Shown: positions 25,504-37,390, counted from the stretch's first letter. The stretch is DNA of 64,000 nucleotides from Boesenbergia rotunda (GCA_024364735.1 JAGFNQ010005265.1:328121-392120), one strand, 5' to 3'. The notes: a model not told the origin generated them from the letters alone. Made by a program: numbers and translations.

Positions 25504-27392
25504 ATATTTACATACTCATGCTCATACCAATGCTATACAGAATTAGATAACAAAACACGAGACTATATAGAAAGGAAATTTAGATCATATCTAAGGTCAA
25601 GCATAAGTATCAAGCAGGATAGTAAAACGGTAGCAGATAAAGGTAAATATCAGCCTACTGCAATAATAACAAAACAGCCATGCATAGAAGATAAAGTAAA
25701 ACTACTGATACAAGCAAGAAGTATCCGCCTTCAAAGTGTAGAAGTCCATATCAAAGAGAAAAGAACCACTCGTCAAAAATCCAAATTAAGCCCCTGTATC
25801 AAGGACATATTTAATTAGCTATTACACAAATATGATAGCTAGCTAATAAATCTCTAAACCAGACTAGGGTTAGCCCAATCATTCCCTTTCCATTTAATTA
25901 CCTCTAATTAAATGGAAGTTTCCTAATTATCCCACATAGTTAGGAGTGAGTTCATTTTAGATTAAATTCCCATTCAACGTTGTCACGTTTAAGTTATGAG
26001 TTTTAAATCTCAAATTAGACTTAATCTCAACCCAACTCCAAGTATCATGTGACAACATCACAAGATCTAAATGCTTGGTTCGCAACCTAGTCCGGCTAGA
26101 TCAAATAGATGAGCTGCACATATATGATTAGGTTTGATTTCAATTCCTACAAACCGATTACAAAAACCTAAGCTGAGCCAATACCAAGTTAACTAAACTG
26201 ATCCAAATAGGTTCATTAGCAAATTTCGCATTCTACTTCGATGCTAAAGCACAAGTCAATCCTAGCCCTCCTCCACACTCACTGCATGGTATCAGTTAGC
26301 AATAGTAAGGGCAGAATAAAGCTAAAAATAGCACAAAGTATTACACAGATTCGCCCAATTACACACATCACTGAGCTTACCCATGGGAGAGCATGGCAAA
26401 CAAATATTCAAACATCCAAGCTTCAATATAGAATTAACAATTCAGCTGTGAATCCAAGAAGCAATCTCACAGTTGAATAAAACCAAACTCAAGTCCAAAG
26501 ATATCAGTACCTTACCTCAATCCCAGGAGATCAAATGCCAGAACTCTTCTTCCCAACTCCAAAACAAAACCTCAAGTCCAATTTCAATTCCAATTCTTGG
26601 ATCAGACCTGCCATCACACACGAATCAACTCGAATTCACAACCTCGAGTCCATTTGGTCCATGCCAGATCAAATTAGCTAGAGAGCTCTTACCTACTAAG
26701 GTACCGGAAGAGCTCCCTGCACCAAATCTGGCGACACAGCAACAGAGGGTGGGAGACCAACCAATCTCAGGTATAGATTAGTGCTAACAACTCCTGCAAA
26801 CTCCAATTCACTAGGACACTGAGGGAATATAGTGGGTTAGATCTCGACAAACTCCCAGACCTGGTGGCCACAAGCAACAGAGAAACACCACGAATTAGAG
26901 TCCAGCCATGTCCTTACCCCGGAACTTGGAGATGGCCCTGAAGCTGTCGGCTCCAACGATGCTACCGGACTCCAAAGAATTTGCCTGATCTTCTCCAATC
27001 TGAGATCCAACCAGCGCGTTCCAGAGAATAAGAGAAAAGAGGAATCAGATAAGGGTCAATGGTGATGAGCGCAAAGCTGCGTCGACCGAGCACCCTGATT
27101 TGAAGCCGATCTCTGGTGAAGGGTGGGAGAAGTGGCTCCGGAGACGAAGGAGGGGAAGAGCCAGCGTCGGTCAGATGCTACGAAGGAAAGGGATGAGGTT
27201 GGATTATTAGGGTGTGATTTTTGCACTTAAGCCCACAAACTTGACCCTATTGCAAGACTGCCCCTAGGTTTTAGTTTTATTCCATTTAACTCCCCAAAAC
27301 TTCATCGAAGAGCACGGAACCCCTAGAACCTGCCCGACAACCCTTCAAAAATTTTCGGATCCGAGTCAAAAAGTGCCGAATTTAACATATAG

Positions 27393-29271
27393 ATTCCCCC
27401 CATAAGTTCTAGGGTAAGTCTGAATTTATCAACAAGGCATTCATCATTTCCTTTAGTGCTCGATTTTTACGTTTGACAACACCATTTGATTGAGGTGAGT
27501 ATGACACCGTTGTCTAATGAATACTGCTTGATTCTGAACAAAACTCATCAAACAGTCCACCGTCTTCTCCACCTCTATCGCTACGAATTATTTTAATTCG
27601 TTGATCATGTTGATTCTTAACTTCTGTTTTTTAGGTTCTGAAAAACTCTAAGGCTTTATCTTTACTTCTTAAAAGAAAGACATAATAGAACCTCGTGCAA
27701 TCATCGATAAAAGTAATAAAATACTTTTTACCTCCTCTAGTTTGCACGAATTTTAAGTCACATAGACCACTATGTATAAACTCTAGAGGACTCGTTGACC
27801 TTTCGACCGAATGAAAAGATAGTCTCGTCATCTTAGCTTCCACACACACTTCACATTTGTGAGTTTTGTCAATATTGACGTTTGATAATAAATTTAATTT
27901 GATGAGACATTTCAGAGTATTATTATTAACATGTCCAAGTCGATCATGCCATAAATTAAAACACTCAATAACGTAGCTGGAAGCTTTTATTTTATTACCA
28001 TCAAATTCACGGTGTACAGTCATTACAACCATTTTGAACAGACTCTGTTCTAAATATCCCTTACCTATGAAGATACCATTCTTTGTAAGTACAAAGTTAT
28101 TTGACTGGAATACTAGTCTAAAGTCGGCCTTAACAAGTGTCGAACCAGAAACTAGGTTCTTCCTGATATCGGGAACGTGGAACACATCAATGAGTGTTAA
28201 CTCCTTCCCAGATGTCATCTTCAGGATAATTTTCCCGAGTCCGACAATCGATGATGTAGTGGAATTGCCCATATAGAGCTTTCTTCCACTTATCGGAGTA
28301 TACTTGGAGAACATCGTCTTATCCGAACAGATGTGACGTGTTGCTCCAGTATTGATCCACCACTACTACGAGTTGTCCACCACCGTGTTGCCTTCAAACA
28401 CGACGACAGTGAGATCCAGTTCTGATAAATCGGGGAGCTGGTCATCAGAAGTTGCGACTTGGTTCGTAGCATCCTTTTGACTCTTGGTTGGTTTCTTCGA
28501 GCGTCTACAATCTTAGGATAGGTGTCCTGACTTTTCGCAGTTGTAGCACGAGTCCTTGAATTTCTTGCCTTGAGCCTTCTTCTTGAATTGCTTCGACTTC
28601 TTGGCGTTTGGCTCAACCATGTTGGACATCTCGTCAATGGCCCACTTCGTTACTCTAGAGTCGGATAACATTCGATTATCCTCCTCTATTCGGAGTCTCA
28701 GGATCAGGTCTTCAAATCCCATCTCCTTTTTCTTGTGCTTGAGATAATTTTTGAAATCCTTCCACGACAGAGGGAGTTTCTCAATTACCGTGGCTACTTT
28801 GAACGACTCGTTCAGCTTCTTGCCTTTGACACCCAAATCATGCAGTATCAGTTGCATGTCTTGGACTTGAGACGTCACACTCTTGGAATCCACCATCTTA
28901 AAATCCAGAAATCGACCGACGATGAATTTCTTGAATCCGACATTTTCAATTTTTTATTTCTTCTCTAGTGATTTCCACAGAGATTTTGTCGTTTCCATCG
29001 GACTATACATGTTATACAACATGTCGTCCAATGCGTTGAGAACGTAGTTGCGGCACAAGAAATCTCCATGTGACCATGCATCACATGCAGCCTTGTTGTT
29101 AGCATCACCTTCCTTAATGGCTGATGGGTCTTCACGCAAAAACCATACGATGTTTAGCGTTGTCAGATAGAACAACATCTTCTGCTGCCATAATTTGAAA
29201 TCAGCTCCTTTGAATTTCTCCGGCTTCTCTCCGTGCGGAACAGTGGTTGGAACGTCATTGATCAATGTCAT
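27393..29271 (-). pseudogene. Copia A gag, protease and integrase 5' half
   Basis: The ATG at 29271 (minus) starts a typical copia Gag with a WQQKM..YLTTLNI region. The knuckle region CYNCEKSGHLS is near 28515-28550, where its last Cys is replaced by a stop. The protease flap-side sequence VFHVPDIRKNLVSGS is near 28140-28200. The GAG-pre-integrase motif FNLWHDRLGHVNNNTLKCL and zinc-binding CEVCVEAKMTRLSF precede FIDDCTRFYYVF of the integrase core (27631-28314). The frame continues to an RALKEMMNALL segment near 27440 and breaks at TATAG, where the solo LTR is inserted. Several stops and frameshifts are present. Confidence 0.9.
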
Positions 29272-29274
29272 ATC

Positions 29275-30804
29275 TGTTGGGACCTTGTCATTTAGCTAGA
29301 GGGGAGTGAATAGCTTCTTTTCGATTTTCTTCCTACATGTGTTAGCAAGCGCAAGCGGAAAAACTAAAACAAAAACCTAAAACAATGCTAACACAAACCG
29401 TTTACGTGGTTCGGAGATAATGATCTTACTCCACGGTTGTCCATAAGGTGGACGATCCCGATTCGTCGGTAGATGAGCCCCCGGAAGACCTTCAGCTAGT
29501 TCTTGTTGCTCCTTGTGGGTGGAGAAACCTCGCCACAAACCCTCGACAATACCTGAGCACTAGAAGACTACTAATAAGCTCTAACCAAGCTTATTTCGTC
29601 AACCATTTCCCAACCAAACTGAGCTCTCTTAAATAGAGCTCATAGCCGAAAAGAGCTGTTACCAGTCGACTGGTCCCACTTGGATTCGAACGTTACAATC
29701 CAACGTTCGAATTCCATTTGCCATCAGTCGACTGATCTTTCTGTGGCCTTCATCAGTCGACTGATCCAAGGATCAGTCGACTGGTCCACCCCTAAACCTA
29801 AGGTTTCCCTTCCCGAATAGAGCTGTTAAACGGGCCACCCCGTGGCGGGGCGGGCTGGCCCGCCGGCAGGTCGGCCCATGGCGGGCCGGCCATTTGGCGG
29901 GGTGGGGCGGGTCGACCCGTCATCTAGGCGGGTTGGAAAATCTCCAACCCAACCCAATCTAAGGCAGGTCGTGGGTTAGGCGGGCCAACCCGCGGGCCCA
30001 TCAAAATATTTTTAAAAAAAATTAAAAAAAATTAAAAAAATCATATATTTAGATTTCATCAATCAAATATATTAAGAAATATATTTTTTAAATATAAATG
30101 GATACAAACGAGTACTCATGTGATGAAAAATATTATTTTTTATTTCAAAATAATAACAAAGAAAGATAATAAATTGTCATAAAACTTAACTAACATGTGA
30201 TTCTCAACCTGCGGACCGACCCGTGCGGGTCGCGGGCCAACGCCTAGGCGGGTTGGCCCGCGGCGGGCTTGGGTTGCTTAAATTCTAACCCAACCCGCTT
30301 AAATTGATTGGCGGGGCGGGCCAATCCGACGGGCCCAACCCAAATTGACAGCTCTATTCCCGAGTACAATTCTCTCAGCACTCGAACCCTAGGATTTCCC
30401 GAGTACACTTCTCTCAGCACTCGAACCCTCACGACTTAGCTGACTCTTCATCCAGCAGCCTTAACTTGTTGCCTTCAAACCTTCTTCGACTTTGGCTCTC
30501 GTCCCTTGGATGCATGCAAGCCCACAGCTCGTCTCCTCATGTCATCCTTCGCGTATGCCTCGAAGTGCGCTTCCCTTGGCTCATCGTCCCTGCTTTGTCC
30601 ACGGTCCCTCGAATGCATACAAGCCCACGGCTTGTCTTCTCACGCCATCCTTCACCGGACCCGAAGCCATCCAGCTAAGTCCATGTGTATCCTGCAAACA
30701 TACACACTCAAATACACACATCAAATACAAGGGTGAACCTAACTTAAACCCTTTGTCCAAATATCAAAACACATGGTCACTCTGGACCATAGATTGCCCC
30801 AACA
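29275..30804 (-). repeat. 3' LTR of element C, containing a hAT MITE
   Basis: It aligns with 33646-34670 apart from the 539-base insertion at 29818-30356. It carries CCAGTCGACTGG-type palindromes at 29650-29790. Confidence 0.88.
29818..30356. mobile_element. GC-rich hAT-type MITE (8-bp TSD)
   Basis: The inverted ends TAGAGCTGT-TAA and TAGAGCTGT-CAA are flanked by TTCCCGAA and TTCCCGAG, an 8-bp duplication with one mismatch. The empty site is preserved in the other LTR (34220-34235 region). The subterminal regions are strongly GC-rich and mutually complementary (GGCGGGCCGGCC, GGGCCAACCCGC). They flank an AT-rich centre (30005-30190). No ORF is present. The TAGAG start and 8-bp TSD place it with hAT. 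Confidence 0.85.
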
Positions 30805-31911
30805 ATCTTCCCCTTTTTGATGTTTGGCAATACGTTTAAGTTAGGGAAAACAAATAGCAAATACAATGCTAATAACTATTTGGACTTACGTTGCCAAGGC
30901 TTCCCCTGGACTTATACCGCTAATGCATATGCAATACAAACATGCATGGATCCTATCACAAGGCATTCCCATACCTAACCTCCCCAAGAGTTAGGATTTT
31001 TACCAAACCGGGTTTTTTAAAACTTTTCCAAGGCTCCCCCTATATTGGACTTACAAAGGCTTTTTAAGAACCTTCCCAAGGTTCCCCCTTTGTCACCAAA
31101 TGAGCACAAAGCTCCCCCTTTACGTAAGCTCCCCATTGACCTAGGATTTCTTACAAAGACGTGTTTGGTTTCCTACTTAAACCCAACACTTCTCCCGCTT
31201 TGCCACACATCAAAAGGACTCCAACAATTTCCCTCTTATTAGATCATTTAACCTCTAATGATCATAAATAAAGTGTATTAACACCCCCATAAGATTATAC
31301 ACTCGTTTTATATCATTACGACACTTTTCGATTGCTGAAAAACAATTTCAGCCTATATCAGTCGACTGCGACAGTTACCAGTCGACTGATCCCCATTGAA
31401 AAATCATACAGTAGCTAGTCTCTCTCTGACAGCACTGTTACCAGTCGTCTGCCCCCTGAACCAGTCGACTGGTACCTTGAAAATCTCATTTTCAATATTT
31501 CTGACCCAATTTCAGAAATGCACTAGAAATTTCATAAATCTCCAAAAATTTCTAAATTTTGTGGAGAGGTTTGTGGTACCCATATCTACTTGGAAAAAAT
31601 ACATTTAAAAATGTATCTATCACCAATCCCAAGATTGACACAAAACTCAAAACTATCTAAATGGTTCAATTGAACCTTGACCTAAAGTCCTAGTTTTGAT
31701 CTCCCCTTGACGTTTCTACCCATACTAAACCACAATGCATTCCTAGCATTGGTTTATATGACATCTACATATCAAAAATCAACTTCCATGCAATATGACC
31801 CCAATGTCATATTTTATGCTTTATGCATGCTACTCAAACCCAATGCGCCAAATCCCTAGGATTGAGACTTCAAATCCGTCTCCACAGCCTTTGGCACACT
31901 CCATGACCCAT
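30805..31911 (-). other. Noncoding internal region of element C with palindrome array and polypurine tract
   Basis: It lies between gag and the 3' LTR. At 31358-31475 it contains CAGTCGACTG and CCAGTCGACTGG copies, the same motif as in this element's LTRs. The minus-strand purine run CAAAAAGGGGAAGAT (about 30805-30820) is the polypurine tract. I see no accessory ORF here. Confidence 0.7.
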
Positions 31912-33577
31912 CTAGACTTCCGAGATAAATCCTCCCGGGATCCATAGACCATGGGTCCCAATTTGGCTCCTAGAGCTCCCCCTTGAGCTCTTAGCCTTAG
32001 TCACCTCCCTAGGTGACTCATTTATAAACACAAGCCCACACCGATGTACCTCCGGTAACTTTTGGCCTACACCCTTAACCTTTTTAACCTTGGACTCCTT
32101 ATCCTTAGTTAAGACTTTCCTCTTCTTCCCTTTAAATGACTTTCCCTTGTCATTCTTAGACTTCTCCTCCTTGCCATAGTTATATGCTACCCTAGCATAT
32201 TTCTTTTCATTGGCATTGGAGAACTTAGATAGGTATCCTAAACCAGACCTATCATTGTTGGGTTTTTGACTACCCAACCTCATACCTAAACCCTTAGATC
32301 TAATAGTGAATCTATTTAGGATTTTCTTTAATTTATCAAGCTTTTCCCTCAATGCTTGATTTTCCCTCTCTAGGTTCTCAACCCTAGAATCAACATGTCC
32401 ACCTAGGACATTCCTAGACCTATCCACCTTCCTAGGCATATGTCTTCCCTTCTTGGAATTAATGTCTTGGTCCTTAGGTTTAAAGGTTCTAGGTTTATCA
32501 TGATGCATGAATTCCCTAGGGGTTTGATATGCAACATTAACCCTATTTTTATCATGATATCTAAAACCAAAACTATTCATGGGTAAATAAATTTCATTAT
32601 TTCTAACATGTATGGAGGAGTTTAAATTTGAATTACATTTAAACTTAAAAGTTAGGGATTACCTTCCTTACCCTTGTAGCTCCCTCTTGATCTGAGCTTT
32701 TCTCATTCTCCTTCTTTTCTCACTTCCTCAAATATTCCAATTTCTTGAATTCTCCTTTCCTTGAGCATTTGGTGTGGTAGTGTCCTAGCTTACCACATGT
32801 GAAACACCTAATGTGTTTATTCTCCTTCTTTTCCCTACAACCCATATTAGATTTTAAATAAATTGACTTGGGTTTAGGGTTTACCTCCTTTTTACCTAAT
32901 GGACACTTGTCCTTGTAGTGTCCCTTCTTGTTGCACCTAAAGCAAATGATGTGATCTTTTGACTTTGCTTTGATGAAAGTTGATACTTCTTCTTGCTCCG
33001 GTATCGAGGATGGTCTCTCCTCCCTTTCAATCCTTGAGGTGGAGACCTCTTCTTCTCCCTTTGATGAAGTGGATGATTCTTCAATTTCTTGTGTCACTTC
33101 ACTTAAGGAGATGGATGAATCTTTTTCTTCTTTCTCCTCTTCGGATGTTGAACTTGACTCAACTTCCGATTGGTCCTTCTCCTTCTCTTGGACTAATGAC
33201 CCCTTTTCGTTGGGCTCCTCTTCTCCTTGTCTTTGTGTCAAATTTTCATGTAAAGCTATCACCTTTCTCCATAGCTCATGCGCATTCTTGTATTCTCCTA
33301 TAGTTGACATAATATATAGAGGTAATAAATTTAATACAATTCTAGTTACCTCCTTATCCGCCTCCGCTTTCTCCTTTTGATCCTTAGTCCAATACCGAGG
33401 TCGAAGGCGTTTTCCCTTCTTGTCCGTTGGAGCTTTAAATGGAACCTCCAATGCGGTCCAATGGTCCCAATCCATTTGGAACCACGTCTCCAACCGCTTC
33501 CTCCAATAATTGAAATCATCTCAATCGTATAGAGGTGGGATCCGAATATCCCATCCTAGCGGACCTTCCGAGTCCAT
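31912..33577 (-). pseudogene. Element C gag with two CCHC zinc knuckles
   Basis: Translation from the ATG at 33577 (minus) gives MDSEGPLGWDIRIPPLYD, then an in-frame TGA near 33520. The main ORF (32720-33493) contains a capsid-like helix region (VLNLLPLYIMSTIG, HELWRKVIALHENL). Next are a Glu/Ser-rich acidic stretch and two knuckles, CFRCNKKGHYKDKC and CFTCGKLGHYHTKC. After a break near 32720 the C-terminal part (31912-32580) shows a coiled-coil-like segment (VENLERENQALREKLDKLKK) and RSGLGYLSK, also seen in element F's Gag (RSGLGYRTK). There is no pol downstream. Few lesions suggest fairly recent activity supported by a partner element. Confidence 0.85.
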
Positions 33578-33631
33578 CTTCCTCTAGCTCCTTTGCTCTC
33601 TCGGTGGTTAGTCCGTAGACGAGCGAACCTC

Positions 33632-33643
33632 GCTCTGATACCA
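33632..33643 (-). other. Primer binding site of element C
   Basis: The minus strand reads TGGTATCAGAGC, the initiator-Met tRNA PBS, two bases from the LTR end at 33646. Confidence 0.9.
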
Positions 33644-33645
33644 CT

Positions 33646-34670
33646 TGTTGGGACCTTATCGTTTAGCTAGAGGGGGGGGGTGAATAACTTCTTTTCGATT
33701 TTCTTCATACACGTGTTAGCTAGCGCAAGCGGAAAAACTAAAACAAAAACCTAAAACAATGCTAACATAAACCGTTTACGTGGTTCGGAGATAAGACTCC
33801 TACTTCACGGCTGTCCGTAAGGTGGATGATCCTGATCCGTCGGTGGATGAGTCCCCGGAAGACCTCCGACTAACTCTTGTCGCTCCTTGTGGGTGGAGAA
33901 ACCTCATCACAAACCCTCGACAATACCTGAGCACTAGAAGACTACTAATAAGCTCTAGCCAAGCTTATTTCGTCAACCCTTTCCCAGCCAAACCGAGCTC
34001 TCTTAAATAGAGCTCATAGATAAAAAGAGTCGTTGCTAGTCGACTGGTCCAAGCACCAGTCGACTAGTTCCACTTGGATTCGAATGTTACAGCCCAACGT
34101 TCGAATTCCATCTGCCATCAGTCGACTGATCCAAGGATCAATCGACTGATATTTCTGTGGCCTTCATCAGTCGACTAATCCAAGCATCAGTTGACTGGTC
34201 CACCCTAAACCTAAGGTTTCGCTTCCCGAGTACAATTCTCTTAGCACTCGAACCCTAGGATTTCCCGAGTACACTTGTCTCAGCACTCGAACCCTCACGA
34301 CTTAGCTGACTCTTCATCCAACAGTCTTGACCTGTTGCCTTCAAGCTTTCTTTGACTTTGGCTCTCGTCCCTCGGATGCATGCAAGCCCACGACTCGTCT
34401 CCCCATGTCATCCTTCGCGTATGCCTCGAAGTGCGCTTCTCTCGGCTCATCGTCCCTGCTTTGTCCACGGTCCCTCGGATGCATACAAGCCCACGGCTTG
34501 TCTCCTCACACCATCCTTCACCGGACCCGAAGTCGTCCAGCTAAGTCCATATGTATCCTGCAAACCTGTACACTCAAATACACACATCAAACACAAGGGT
34601 GAACCTAACTTAAACCCTTTGCCCAAACATCAAAACTCATGGTCACTCCGGACCATAGATTGCCTCAACA
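33646..34670 (-). repeat. 5' LTR of element C
   Basis: On the minus strand it starts TGTTGAGGCAATC and ends GGTCCCAACA next to the PBS. The array of CAGTCGACTG palindromes at 34036-34205 lies just upstream (minus sense) of a TTTAAGAGAGCTC TATA-like site near 34000. Confidence 0.88.
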
Positions 34671-34721
34671 ATATTAGTTTGCAGAATAATTTTATTGTAG
34701 AGTATAAGATTCTTAATTTTG

Positions 34722-34793
34722 TGGTTGTGGTATAGTTGGTTACCACGTTAGATTAACACATACAAGGTCTCTGGCTCGAGTTTTGGTGACGCC
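34722..34793 (+). pseudogene. Degenerate tRNA-Val(AAC)-like sequence in the copia A leader
   Basis: The + strand shows a D-arm-like TATAGTTGGTTACCACG, an anticodon-loop-like ATTAACACA with AAC, a variable-loop AAGGTC and a T-arm-like CTGGCTCGAG, in the order and spacing of plant tRNA-Val(AAC). The anticodon and acceptor stems pair poorly, so it is not a functional gene. It is antisense to copia A, between the 5' LTR and gag. Confidence 0.45.
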
Positions 34794-34831
34794 TATTATT
34801 TTATAATAATTGTAGATTATCGTTTTACGAT

Positions 34832-35972
34832 TGTTTGTTGGCGTCGTTCGGGTAAGCTGCCGGGAGGATGCAGACTGATATAATTTCGTCAAAGCTAGTG
34901 TTGGACATTATCTACTTAAAATGATATTGCTCCGCTATAGGTGCTCACAGATAACAGCAATTCGTTTCCCAAGATACAACAACGATGTCTTGAAATAGCA
35001 GCACTACAAATTTCGAGACTAGCGAACTTTCTCGTAAGCTTTTCGAACTCTGGATACACACGATGGGATAAATGCTAATGACTTTGATGAATGAATGAAT
35101 TCATTATCTAGAGGACTCTATTTATACAAGGGAAGAGGTGAGGTACCCTTTGGTGAGTGGGTATGACCTATGATTTAGGATTAATCTGGGTCGTTCGATC
35201 TAAAGGATTATAGCCCTTTGATCTTATCATCAGATCTGAATGATTGAAACCTTTCAGATCTCCCTTTGATCTCAGCCGCTAGATTTGATCTACGCTTTAG
35301 ATCAAGTCTCTCTTCACCAATGGTCAGATTGTGATTATTCACGATCAACTCTCTAGATCGCGTCACTTGCGATCCAGCATCTATCTTCGATCCAATGGTT
35401 GCCACATTTGCCCAGTCAGCAGTCTAGTCATTTCTCTCCTTCTATCTAAGTGTCACGTAGTCACTGTCACATCACATGCCACGTAGACACCGCCACGTCA
35501 CTGACACATCACTCGAGTGTTACATCACCTGGAGCATAAATTTAAGCTCCTCAATGCGTACATGCGAAGTGCAAAGTGCCCCAACAAAACGCCCATTGCG
35601 CATGTGGCGGGTGGCGGGCTCGCAAGTGCGAGCACCTGCTTGCCTATGAGAAGAGACCACCTTTGTTTCTTTTTAATTACATTAACACAGGAACACATAT
35701 AAGAAAGTAAATCCCTTCGAATATTTCAGATGTGCGACTAATTCCCATTTATTTCCTTTTATGCAAATTTTAAATTGACTTTAAACAATTAATTTCTCAT
35801 TCATCCTTAATCAGTTTTGAGCAAATTAATAATCTAAATTTATTTACGCGAAACGTAGATTTTATTTTTGAAGTCAATTCTGACTTTCATCGATTGATGT
35901 CACCTCGATTTTTCTTTACAAAATAGCATTTGGTCTTAATTTTATTTTTGTTTAAGCACTAAATATCCGACA
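34832..35972 (-). repeat. 5' LTR of copia A
   Basis: It is homologous to 12761-13918. On the minus strand it starts TGTCGGATATTTAG and ends GCCAACAAACA. The CTTTG duplication follows at 35973-35977. No canonical PBS is visible beside it. Confidence 0.88.
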
Positions 35973-37348
35973 CTTTGTCGGTCAGGGCTATGTAAAATAT
36001 GAATGACCATGGGTTAAACAAACAAACAGCAACAGTCTGAGTATTTACTGTGTATTCACATGATTCCAGATCATGCATTTGTCAACTAGGCTCTTGGAGT
36101 TGTAGCTATGATCTTACGGATCAAATTTTGCCCAAAAGTTAAGATTCTGATTGATATTAGCAGGCTGTCTTATTGCTCCTCCATATGTTAACCACTCTTT
36201 TTGAGTTTAATATGTAGCTGATGACAAGGTCAGTTCTCAGTGATCGTGTGCTCCTGTTCCATGTTGGCAGATTCCCTTGGTCTTTTACTCTTCCTAGTCA
36301 TAACCCTTTGGATGATTGATCTTGCTGTGGAATTATGCAGTTTCAGAAATAAAACATATCCCAAGATGTTACATGTTCATCTCACTCAGCAATTCAAGAT
36401 AATCACCACACACTTCTTTAAGAAACCTTCAGCTTTTAACAAGAGAATTCCATCTCATTTCATGTTTTCCTTTCTATTCTATTCTATAAATCTTATTGCA
36501 GAAATAGCAAACACCACGAAGGAAGGGGGAGATTAGTGTGCTGATTAGGATTGAGCTCATGTGCTCCTCGGTATGTGCTGCTGCTGCCCGAGAATTTTCA
36601 GAAAAAATGATCTTCATTTGGTCAGCTCAGAATACCAAAAATAGCAAAGGCATTCTTCATCTACGAACATGGTTCACCATTATTTTACTCAGGAGAGCCA
36701 GTTTCATCATTGGATCGATCTTTATCAATATGCAAACTAAAAGGAAACGTGTGTTCAGTCAATTAAACAGAGTAATCTTGATGGATACAGAGATGCAGAC
36801 ACCAAACCATTTTTCTCCTATATTTATTTGCCCAATTGGCTGGCTGGCTAGCAGAGAAGTACATCAGTTATAACACTATATTCCTTCCTCACCATCGGTT
36901 GGATCTGCAGAATAGTTTGGCTTTCCAGATCTTTTAGGAAATCGTTTTAGTATTAGTAATAGCAATAGAAAAAGTGTCCAAGAAATCAGATCCTTAACGA
37001 TCTTCCTCCCTGCTTTTATTTGCAATTTGAGATCTTCTACTTTCTTAAAGACATTAAAAAAACTCACTGCGTGATGGTATTCATTGCATGCTTATCTTCG
37101 CACATGCAATTTCATACTGGAAGAAGACAGGGCAATATGGTTTGCATGCTAAAACTTCTGCACATCTCGAGCGACAGACAAGCTGTCGTGGGGCATCCAT
37201 GCGAAGAAGATCTCGCTCGAATTGGATGTTCTCCAACTTTTCTACAAATGCAACAACTAGCAGTCCTACTTGTATTGCAATTTGCCATGGTCCCAACTCC
37301 TTACCTCTCCCTGCCTCGCTTGCTTATTTGTAATTTATTTAATCTATT

Positions 37349-37390
<42 letters not shown>

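Larger units (their letters stand above)
16498..27387 (-). mobile_element. Solo LTR, gypsy Tekay-like, split by copia B (TSD TATAG)
   Basis: The outer ends are TGTCACACCCCGAG at 16498 and GAATTTAACA at 27387. They are flanked by TATAG on both sides (16493-16497 and 27388-27392). The two outer pieces, 16498 to about 17784 and 25504-27387, show no domains and together form about 3.2 kb. On the minus strand the LTR would run TGTTAAATTCGG...CTCGGGGTGTGACA, the end style of long Tekay/Del LTRs. That family assignment is an inference from the ends only. ORFs such as 16500-17016 and 26241-26781 are not supported as genes. Confidence 0.72.
29275..34670 (-). mobile_element. Non-autonomous gag-only LTR element C (TSD ATATC/ATATT)
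   Basis: LTRs at 29275-30804 and 33646-34670 share ends (minus strand: TGTTG...GGTCCCAACA) and long homology. A PBS lies at 33632-33643 and a polypurine tract at 30805-30820. The flanks ATATC and ATATT match at four of five bases. The internal 2.8 kb encodes only a two-knuckle Gag and no protease, integrase, RT or RNase H. It therefore fits terminal-repeat gag-only (TR-GAG-like) elements that need pol from a relative. It is inserted exactly at the gag start codon of copia A. Confidence 0.88.
12761..35972 (-). mobile_element. Copia retrotransposon A, 23.2 kb with nested insertions (TSD CTTTG)
   Basis: The terminal repeats at 12761-13918 and 34832-35972 are homologous over their length. The whole is flanked by a perfect CTTTG duplication (12756-12760 and 35973-35977). 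Read on the minus strand, the order is 5' LTR, leader, gag, protease, integrase, RT, RNase H and 3' LTR. The coding frame stops at 27393 in integrase and resumes at 16497 at the next expected residues. The gag start codon at 29271 is separated from the leader by another element. Removing the insertions at 16498-27387 and 29275-34670 leaves roughly 7 kb, a normal copia size. Confidence 0.9.

Noticed and set aside
32896..33380. Plus-strand ORFs opposite element C gag
   Set aside because: Antisense shadows of the Glu/Ser-rich Gag, with Ser/Leu-rich low complexity.
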